DNA of 5,045 nt from Acidobacteriaceae bacterium (GTDB lineage: Bacteria > Acidobacteriota > Terriglobia > Terriglobales > Acidobacteriaceae): positions 3,092 through 8,136 of the forward strand of contig DAHXOQ010000125.1 in the NCBI GenBank assembly GCA_027364815.1. Direction: 5' to 3'. Under the pieces are notes generated by a model, which saw nothing but the letters and a program-made list of their open reading frames with translations, did no database searches and was not told the DNA's origin. Positions 1-5,045 of this stretch are shown piece by piece (the first letter of the stretch is position 1; every line of letters starts with the position of its first letter). The translations under genes were made by a program, and so were the position numbers.

Positions 1-1005
1 GTTGACAGCGAGCGTCTCGCCGCGCTTGTCACCGGGCTTGAGAGATTCGATTGCGAGTGCGGCTTTGAATGGATCGACTCCGGCTTCAATTGCGACGGCC
101 ATGGCAGCGAGCGCGTTAGTTGCATTGTGCATACCGACCATGGGCAGAGTGAATGCGCCGGCTTGCCCATCCCAATGGAAGGCGGCATGGACTCCTGTTT
201 CGTCTTCTGTAACCGAAGTGGTTTGCAGAACTGCGCTGGGAGCAGCGCCGAAATAGAAGACGCGGCCGGGAAAATTGCGGCCGAATTGCGCGACATATGG
301 ATCGTCGCAATTAAGAAATGCAACGCCATTCTGGGGCAGGGCTGCAATGAGTTCGAATTTTGCGCGCGCAATTCCATCCTGGCCGTCGGGAAAACTCTCA
401 ATGTGCGCTGTGCCGACATTGGTCACAACGCCCCAGTCGGGGGTGGCGATGCGCGCTAGCGATTGAATTTCGCCCGCGTGATTCATGCCCATTTCAATGA
501 CCGCGTATTCGTGCTCAGGCTCAAGCTTCAGCAATTGCAGCGGGAGGCCGAAGCCGTTATTGAGATTGCCCTCTGATTTGTGGACGTTGAACTTTGCGCT
601 GAGTGCGGCGGCGATGGCGTCCTTGGTGGTGGTCTTTCCCGCTGAGCCGGTGACAGCGACCAAACGCTTGCCCCATTGACGGCGCACAAGAGAGGCGAGC
701 GATTGCAGTGCGAGAAGTGTGTCGTCGACAACGAGCAGAGGCGCGGCGAGAGCAGCATCAGGAAGCGATGCCAACTGCGCACGCGCAACAACTGCGGCGA
801 TTGCTCCGCGTTCAATGGCTGCGGAAACAAAATCGTGACCGTCGAAGCGCTCGCCGTGAATAGCGAAGAAGAGATCCCCGCTTTGAAGTGTCCGCGAGTC
901 GATGGAGTATCCCTTGGCGATGAGCTCGCCCGCGTGCGGAATTGAGGACGGAGCTTCAAGCGCCGCGTTTGCACCCATGGCGGCTTCAGCCAAAGTCAGC
1001 TTCAT
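1..1005 (-). CDS. murF: UDP-N-acetylmuramoyl-tripeptide--D-alanyl-D-alanine ligase, MurF (3' end outside the window)
   Basis: MurF is the cytoplasmic ATP-dependent ligase that adds D-Ala-D-Ala to the UDP-MurNAc-tripeptide, completing the pentapeptide precursor. The frame is open from the ATG at 1005-1003 to the left edge and encodes 335 residues. MurF proteins usually have about 450-480, so much of the C-terminal domain is missing. The N-terminal UDP-substrate domain (about residues 1-110) has YSIDSRTLQSGDLFFAI at 33-49. The central ATPase domain has the P-loop VTGSAGKTTTKD (118-129, Lys124), GNLNNGFGLPLQLL (146-159) and EMGMNHAGEI (171-180), all typical of MurF. AKFE (215-218) carries the lysine expected to be carbamylated (Lys216). 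HNATNALAAMAVA (293-305) and LKPGDKRGE (322-330) lead into the C-terminal domain. The start overlaps the murE stop as ATGA. There is no convincing Shine-Dalgarno sequence before it, so translation probably depends on coupling to murE. No frameshift is visible. The motifs separate it well from MurC, MurD and MurE. Confidence 0.96.
   Translation of the reverse strand, partial: MKLTLAEAAMGANAALEAPSSIPHAGELIAKGYSIDSRTLQSGDLFFAIHGERFDGHDFVSAAIERGAIAAVVARAQLASLPDAALAAPLLVVDDTLLALQSLASLVRRQWGKRLVAVTGSAGKTTTKDAIAAALSAKFNVHKSEGNLNNGFGLPLQLLKLEPEHEYAVIEMGMNHAGEIQSLARIATPDWGVVTNVGTAHIESFPDGQDGIARAKFELIAALPQNGVAFLNCDDPYVAQFGRNFPGRVFYFGAAPSAVLQTTSVTEDETGVHAAFHWDGQAGAFTLPMVGMHNATNALAAMAVAIEAGVDPFKAALAIESLKPGDKRGETLAVN
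1002..1005 (-). promoter_or_regulatory. ATGA stop/start overlap coupling murE to murF
   Basis: The last codons of murE read CAATGA and the murF ATG lies inside this stop, giving a four-base overlap with a -1 frame step. The 15 bases before the murF start (AAAGCCGGTGCCCA region) contain no strong Shine-Dalgarno sequence. Reinitiation by ribosomes ending murE is therefore the likely route, keeping the two consecutive ligases in fixed proportion. The overlap is seen directly; the coupling is inferred. Confidence 0.75.
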
Positions 1006-2513
1006 TGGGCACCGGCTTTCTGGATTGTGCGCAGAACTGAGCGAGCAACGGCCGCGTCGTCGAATGGAATGGTACGGTCAGCGAGAATCTGTTCCGTCTC
1101 ATGGCCCTTGCCGGCAATCAAAACAATGTCGCCGGTCTTTGCTTGAGTCAATGCAATTTCAATTGCCTTGGCGCGATCCGGCTCAACGAGAAATTCGACG
1201 TCGGTTTCCTTCAAGCCGGGGATGATTTCGGCAAGGATTGCGGAAGGATCTTCGGAGCGGGGATTATCGCTGGTGGCGACGACAAGGTCGCTTCCCATTC
1301 CTGCCGCACGACCCATACGTGGACGTTTGGTGCGGTCGCGATCGCCACCACAGCCGAAGAGAGTGATGACGCGCGAGCCCGGTGTGGGCTTCATCTTCTG
1401 CGCAAGCGCGGTGAGATTGATGAGAGCGTCGTCGGTGTGTGCGTAGTCGACAATGACGGTGAAATCCTGCCCACCATCGACGGTTTGAAAACGCCCCGGG
1501 ACAGGTTGGAGATTGGGGATGGCTGTGATGAGCGCGGAAAATTCGACGCCGCGTGCATGAGCTGCGGTGAAGGCTGCAAGGAGATTGAGTACATTCACTT
1601 CGCCTGCAAGTTTGGAGCGGACTTTGGCTGAACCGGCGGGAGTTTTGAGATCGAATTCTGCGCCCGCTGGAATCAACTTCAGGTTTTCGGCACGCCAGTC
1701 GCCGTTATTAATGCCGTAGTTGCGAATTTCAGAGCCAGCTTTTTTGGCCGCTGCACTCAACTTTTCTGAATGCTCATCGTGCGCGTTGATGACGGCCACA
1801 CGAGGGCCGCGATAACGAGAACCATCGAAGAGAAGTTTCTTGGCGGCAAAGTACTCCTCCATGGTGCGGTGATAGTCGAGGTGATCGCGCGTGAGATTGG
1901 TGAAGATTGCGACATCGAACTCAAGGCCGTAGACGCGGCCCTGATCGAGGGCGTGGCTTGAGACTTCAGTGACCAGTTCGGTTGCGCCCAGTTCGGCTCC
2001 CTCGGCCATTAACTCAAAAAGATCGCGCGATTCCGGTGTGGTGTGAATGGAGGGTCGAGTGACCCCGGCAATGTGGTATTCGATGGTGCCGATGAGAACG
2101 CTCTTGCGAGAGGCAGCGTTGAGGAGAGCTTCTGTGAGGAAGGCGGTTGTTGTTTTGCCGTTAGTGCCAGTGATGCCGATGGATTTGAGCTTGAGTTCAG
2201 GATGCTGAAAGAAGGCGCGCGATGCTTCGGCAAGTGCTCGGCGGCCATGCTCCACTTCAAGAACTGGAAGACCGGGCTGATAGACCATGAGGTGATCGAC
2301 CGTGGGAGCGGAGTCGGTGATGATGGCTCCCGCACCAGCGGATATGGCTTTATCAATGTATCGATTTCCATCGGTCGAGCCGCCCTTCATCGCGACGAAG
2401 ACCGCGCCCGGCTTCACGCGGCGCGAATCATACTCAACGCCGGTGAGAGCTTCTCTGCGGTCACCTATTGCGACAACTGATGCGACTTCGGACTTCAGGT
2501 CATTCCAAAACAT
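1002..2513 (-). CDS. murE: UDP-N-acetylmuramoyl-L-alanyl-D-glutamate--2,6-diaminopimelate ligase, MurE
   Basis: MurE is the cytoplasmic ATP-dependent ligase that adds the third amino acid of the stem peptide. The 503-residue length is normal for the family. The N-terminal UDP-binding domain shows VEYDSRRVKPGAVFVAMKG (26-44). The central domain has the P-loop GITGTNGKTTT (113-123, Lys120), HTTPES (157-162), TEVSSHALDQGRV (182-194) and TNLTRDHLDYH (205-215). Lys225 in YFAAKKLLF aligns with the carbamylated lysine of E. coli MurE. The C-terminal domain has VDYAHT (355-360), GCGGDRDRTKRP (387-398), SDNPRSEDP (415-423) and AGKGHE (467-472). The DNPR motif (416-419), with Arg392, Gly468 and Glu472, matches the E. 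coli residues that hold meso-diaminopimelate, so a DAP rather than a lysine substrate is expected. The start ATG lies 65 bases after the ftsI stop. It has only a weak GAG as a possible ribosome site, but the next in-frame Met (residue 42) would remove the UDP-binding motif. The stop codon overlaps the murF start. Confidence 0.98.
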   Translation of the reverse strand: MFWNDLKSEVASVVAIGDRREALTGVEYDSRRVKPGAVFVAMKGGSTDGNRYIDKAISAGAGAIITDSAPTVDHLMVYQPGLPVLEVEHGRRALAEASRAFFQHPELKLKSIGITGTNGKTTTAFLTEALLNAASRKSVLIGTIEYHIAGVTRPSIHTTPESRDLFELMAEGAELGATELVTEVSSHALDQGRVYGLEFDVAIFTNLTRDHLDYHRTMEEYFAAKKLLFDGSRYRGPRVAVINAHDEHSEKLSAAAKKAGSEIRNYGINNGDWRAENLKLIPAGAEFDLKTPAGSAKVRSKLAGEVNVLNLLAAFTAAHARGVEFSALITAIPNLQPVPGRFQTVDGGQDFTVIVDYAHTDDALINLTALAQKMKPTPGSRVITLFGCGGDRDRTKRPRMGRAAGMGSDLVVATSDNPRSEDPSAILAEIIPGLKETDVEFLVEPDRAKAIEIALTQAKTGDIVLIAGKGHETEQILADRTIPFDDAAVARSVLRTIQKAGAQ

Positions 2514-2519
2514 TTCATG

Positions 2520-2538
2520 CTCGATTCGTACTCGATTC
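2520..2538. repeat. 8-bp direct repeat CTCGATTC in the ftsI-murE gap
   Basis: CTCGATTC occurs at 2520-2527 and again at 2531-2538, separated by GTA, so the copies are 11 bases apart. On the minus strand they read GAATCGAG and lie just upstream of murE. The GAG of the copy nearer to murE ends six bases before the murE ATG and is the only candidate ribosome site. The repeat may be chance or a small duplication. No hairpin or terminator is visible in the 65-base gap (2514-2578), so read-through from ftsI into murE is expected. Confidence 0.5.
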
Positions 2539-2578
2539 TAGACTTCTACAACATGACTCAACAAATTCGCCTGAGAAA

Positions 2579-4813
2579 TTACCGCTCGCACTTGACCACA
2601 ATTTGCGTTCCTGCGGCGACCATGGTTCCTGCCGCCGGTGCTTGTTCACGCACTTTGCCGCTGCCCACAACACGAACATTCAAGCCGGCACTTGAAGCGA
2701 GTTCCATGACCTTGCGCACTTCAAGGCCGATAAACTTTGGCACTTTGACCTTTTGCGCATTCTTGGTTGCGGCTGCATCGGTTGTGCTGGATGCGCTTGT
2801 GTTCTTTGACTGCGGTCGATTCGATTTCGTCTCAGTGGGCTTGGTGTTGTTCTTCTGGGTGTTGGGCGCGTTCGCAGATGTGGCCTGATCGCCGTTTTGG
2901 CGCAGTGGATCGTCTTCAGGCAGATCATTGGCGGCGGCAAAGAGCGCGTTCACGTCGCCGTTGTTTGATTCCCCGCCATCGACGACGGCGTGTTTGTCTT
3001 TGGTCGGAGTCGCAACATGCTTGCGCACTTCAATGTCGTGCGGAACGCCGAGATACTCGAGGACTGCTTGAGCAACTTCAGCGAAAACTGGAGCGGAGAC
3101 GGTTGCGCCATAATAATCTCCCTTGGGTGAATCGATGACAATGGCAACAGCGATAACCGGATTGTTGACGGGCGCAATTCCTACAAACGACGCAATGTGC
3201 ATCGTCTTCGAATAAGTGTGAGTCCTGGGGTCGATCTTCTGCGCGGTTCCGGTTTTTCCACCACTGGAGTAGCCGTTGAGCTGGGCTTGTCTTCCAGTGC
3301 CATAGAGAACGACTCCTTCCATCATCTGGCGCATCTGTGCTGCGGTCATCTCGGAGATGACGCGGTGTGCTCCAGCCGGAAGCGGATTGATGAGGGATTC
3401 TCCGGGGCCGACGTGAGGCTGAGCTGTGGGCGATAATCCGGATGCAGGCTGCTCAGGCATGAGGACGTGCGGAGGAAGATAGGTGCCGCCGTTAGCAATC
3501 GTTGAAACCATGGAGACGAGTTGCAGAGGCGTGACACCGATTTCCTGACCGATGGCGATGGAACCGATCGAAGAGCCACTCCATCTTTTGACAGGCTGCA
3601 AGAGACCACGAGTTTCGCCGGGGAGTTCGATGCCGCTGCGCGAACCAAAACCGAAGTCACGCACAAATTGGTAGAAGCGATCGGGGCCGACCTTCAGAGC
3701 AAGTTTGACGGCGGCAACGTCGCTTGATTCTTCAAGAGCTTTGTGGACGGGTATGACGCCGTAGTGCTCACCTTTGTCATCGTGAATGACGCGTCCGGCA
3801 AGTGTGATTTGCCCGCCCTGGCAATCGATGGGGTCATCGGGCTTGGCGACCTGCGATTCAAGTGCGGCTGAGTAAGTCATGAGCTTGAAGGTTGAGCCGG
3901 GCTCGTAAACATCGCTGACGGCATGGTTGCGCAAAAGCTCAGGCGAGGTGTGACGAAAATCATTGGGGTTGAAAGAGGGGCGAATGGCGAGTGCGAGAAT
4001 TTGTCCGGTGTGCACGTCCTGCACGACGACGGTTCCGTTGAGTGCGTGAGTGCGTTCCATCGCGTGGTCTAGCGCGCGCTCGGCTTTGAATTGAATATTT
4101 TCGTCGATGGTGAGGACCAGATTGCGCCCTGGCTCAGGTTCCTGTGCGGTTGAGCCGGAGACACGACCGTTCGCGTCACGGGCAATATACATGCGCCCCG
4201 GCGCGCCGTGGAGTTGCGATTCAAATTTCTGCTCCACGCCGCCGAGGCCATTGTCGTCGATGCCGACGTAGCCGAGAATTTGCGCGGCGATCTGGTCGTC
4301 AGGATAGAATCGCTCAAATTCCTTTTGAAAGTAGATGCCCTTGAGGTTCAATGCTCGCACACGGGCTGCTGTCTCTGGCGAGACGCGGCGTGCAATCCAT
4401 GTGAAGTTGTGCGCATTTTCAAGGCGGTCGCCGATCTCGGATTCCGTGGTGTGCGTATCATCGGGATCGGTGTGGAGGATGGCGGAGAGTTGGACGGCGG
4501 CGGATTTTTTGTCTTCAATTTCGCTGGGAACGCCATAGATGGAGTCGACCAGAACGGTCATGGCGAGCTCGCGCAGATTGCGATCGTAGAGAACTCCGCG
4601 GCGGGGTGCGACTTCAAAGGTGCGTGATTGCTGCTTGCCGGCCTTCTCTACATACTCGGCGTGGCGAACGACTTGAAGCATGAAAAGTTTGCCGATAATG
4701 AGGATGACCCAGAAGGCAAAGAATCCGCTGATGATCCAGAAGCGGGCAGTACGAATGGGCACGATGCGCGTGGCGCTTGGTTGCGTCGAGTTGGTCTGCG
4801 TGAATCCGGTCAT
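2579..4813 (-). CDS. ftsI: Class B penicillin-binding protein, FtsI/PBP3 type, with C-terminal PASTA domain
   Basis: FtsI is the septal D,D-transpeptidase that cross-links peptidoglycan in the periplasm during division. The 744-residue protein begins with a short cytoplasmic tail and one membrane segment (about 25-48). The dimerisation domain follows, with APRRGVLYDRNLRELAM (69-85), then the transpeptidase domain (about 258-585). Active-site motifs are EPGSTFK (304-310; nucleophile Ser307, Lys310), SSD (363-365, where SxN is usual) and GGKTGTAQ (518-525). A polar linker rich in N, T, S, K and Q (about 606-686) leads to a single PASTA domain (about 689-742, VPKFIGLEVRKVMELASSAG onward). The linker and PASTA make it longer than E. 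coli FtsI (588 residues) and closer in layout to SpoVD-like proteins. Its place directly before murE supports FtsI over an elongation PBP2. The ATG at 4813 is chosen because GGAAGTGA stands right before it and it precedes the membrane segment. SpoVD-like naming would be an equally valid label. Confidence 0.95.
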   Translation of the reverse strand: MTGFTQTNSTQPSATRIVPIRTARFWIISGFFAFWVILIIGKLFMLQVVRHAEYVEKAGKQQSRTFEVAPRRGVLYDRNLRELAMTVLVDSIYGVPSEIEDKKSAAVQLSAILHTDPDDTHTTESEIGDRLENAHNFTWIARRVSPETAARVRALNLKGIYFQKEFERFYPDDQIAAQILGYVGIDDNGLGGVEQKFESQLHGAPGRMYIARDANGRVSGSTAQEPEPGRNLVLTIDENIQFKAERALDHAMERTHALNGTVVVQDVHTGQILALAIRPSFNPNDFRHTSPELLRNHAVSDVYEPGSTFKLMTYSAALESQVAKPDDPIDCQGGQITLAGRVIHDDKGEHYGVIPVHKALEESSDVAAVKLALKVGPDRFYQFVRDFGFGSRSGIELPGETRGLLQPVKRWSGSSIGSIAIGQEIGVTPLQLVSMVSTIANGGTYLPPHVLMPEQPASGLSPTAQPHVGPGESLINPLPAGAHRVISEMTAAQMRQMMEGVVLYGTGRQAQLNGYSSGGKTGTAQKIDPRTHTYSKTMHIASFVGIAPVNNPVIAVAIVIDSPKGDYYGATVSAPVFAEVAQAVLEYLGVPHDIEVRKHVATPTKDKHAVVDGGESNNGDVNALFAAANDLPEDDPLRQNGDQATSANAPNTQKNNTKPTETKSNRPQSKNTSASSTTDAAATKNAQKVKVPKFIGLEVRKVMELASSAGLNVRVVGSGKVREQAPAAGTMVAAGTQIVVKCER

Positions 4814-4821
4814 TCACTTCC
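4814..4821 (-). promoter_or_regulatory. Ribosome binding site of ftsI
   Basis: On the minus strand GGAAGTGA stands directly before the ATG of ftsI. It matches seven of eight bases of GGAGGTGA, the complement of the 16S rRNA 3' end. The spacing is short, but no better site is seen nearby, and it decides the start at 4813. A GTG at 4817 opens another frame (67 codons) that has no support. Confidence 0.6.
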
Positions 4822-4854
4822 GCCCGTGATGCTTGATGTTTCGATAGCTTAACG

Positions 4855-4888
4855 CAAAATCAGGGCGCTAAGATGCGCCCTGATTTTG
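4855..4888. terminator. Perfect 14-bp inverted repeat, terminator- or attenuator-like
   Basis: CAAAATCAGGGCGC (4855-4868) and GCGCCCTGATTTTG (4875-4888) are exact reverse complements around a six-base loop. The GC-rich core flanked by A-rich and T-rich arms is the usual form of a bidirectional intrinsic terminator, although the T run is only four bases. On the minus strand it ends 41 bases before the ftsI start codon. It could end transcription of whatever lies to the right, or form in the ftsI leader as an attenuator. The sequence alone does not decide between these. Confidence 0.55.
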
Positions 4889-5015
4889 AGATCAATTTCG
4901 AGTGAGAACGCCCTCGGTGGCGCCGTGAATCTGCCGCAGCCTGATTTGGATTGCAGATAATTCCGACCATCTGTGCCACGATGCAACCAGCCAATTTTTA
5001 TTGTTCGCAATGGGG

Positions 5016-5039
5016 TTACACAGTTGCACAGTTTCACAG
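5016..5039. repeat. Three tandem 8-bp repeats, TTNCACAG
   Basis: TTACACAG (5016-5023), TTGCACAG (5024-5031) and TTTCACAG (5032-5039) follow one another without a gap and differ only at the third base. Read on the minus strand they are CTGTGAAA, CTGTGCAA and CTGTGTAA. The array may extend beyond the right edge, although the next bases (CCACCC) do not continue it. The eight-base period does not fit a codon-based repeat. A protein-binding site upstream of ftsI is possible but not shown. Confidence 0.6.
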
Positions 5040-5045
5040 CCACCC

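Larger units (their letters stand above)
4814..5045. other. Region upstream of ftsI with no recognised gene
   Basis: These 232 bases hold the ftsI ribosome site, the inverted repeat at 4855-4888 and the tandem repeats at 5016-5039. A minus-strand frame with a possible GTG start (4849-5043, 64 codons) runs through the inverted repeat, resembles no family I know, and is probably not a gene. A second minus-strand frame is open from the right edge to a TGA at 4892-4894 (50 codons), three bases before the inverted repeat. It could be the tail of an upstream gene but has no recognisable features. In many dcw clusters ftsL abuts ftsI; none is recognisable here. No strong sigma-70-type promoter is seen. 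Confidence 0.5.

Noticed and set aside
528..974. Minus-strand frame of 148 codons
   Set aside because: It overlaps murF in another frame; the murF frame carries the P-loop and the GNLNN and EMGMNH motifs, while this one is rich in Arg, Ser and Pro without a domain.
1101..1631. Plus-strand frame of 176 codons
   Set aside because: It lies wholly opposite murE, whose frame has all expected ligase motifs, and shows no recognisable domain. Long antisense frames are common opposite GC-rich genes.
2043..2480. Plus-strand frame of 145 codons
   Set aside because: It is antisense to the N-terminal part of murE, with no motif or ribosome site that would support a gene.
4208..4627. Plus-strand frame of 139 codons
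   Set aside because: It is antisense to the dimerisation domain of ftsI and has no independent support.
4957..4986. Possible minus-strand promoter TTGCAT, 18-base spacer, AATTAT
   Set aside because: It matches only about three and four of the six consensus bases in the two boxes, which is not better than chance in a region of this length.
4849..5043. Minus-strand 64-codon frame with a GTG start just before ftsI
   Set aside because: It reads through the perfect inverted repeat, has no recognisable family resemblance and no membrane helix as FtsL would need.
5011..5045. MraZ-type operator at the right edge
   Set aside because: The tandem unit CTGTGNAA does not match the GTGGG or AAAGTG repeats known for MraZ, and no mraZ gene is visible in the window.

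Overview
The window is a stretch of a bacterial division and cell wall (dcw) gene cluster, read entirely on the minus strand. From right to left it holds a 232-base leader or intergenic region (4814-5045), a class B penicillin-binding protein with a C-terminal PASTA domain (ftsI, 2579-4813), the meso-diaminopimelate-adding ligase murE (1002-2513), and the first 335 codons of murF (1-1005), which runs off the left edge. All other open frames, including the long plus-strand ones, are best read as shadows of these three genes.

The organism is a bacterium with meso-diaminopimelate peptidoglycan and a moderately GC-rich genome. The gene order ftsI-murE-murF, an FtsI with a single PASTA repeat behind a polar linker, and the general look of the proteins suggest an Acidobacteriota member (Terriglobia/Acidobacteriaceae type). 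This is an inference from family resemblance, not a database result.

The three genes act in one pathway. MurE adds meso-diaminopimelate to UDP-MurNAc-L-Ala-D-Glu in the cytoplasm, and MurF then adds D-Ala-D-Ala to complete the UDP-MurNAc-pentapeptide. After lipid linkage and export, FtsI cross-links the resulting peptides in the periplasm at the division septum. murE and murF overlap by four bases (ATGA) and are probably translationally coupled; ftsI and murE are separated by 65 bases with no visible terminator.

I do not see a new biological system here. The least ordinary part is the region upstream of ftsI. It contains a perfect 14-bp inverted repeat of intrinsic-terminator type only 41 bases before the ftsI start codon, and three tandem copies of an 8-bp unit (TTNCACAG) at the right edge. 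No recognisable ftsL abuts ftsI, where it would commonly be found. A secondary point is the SSD form of the second active-site motif in FtsI, where SSN is usual.
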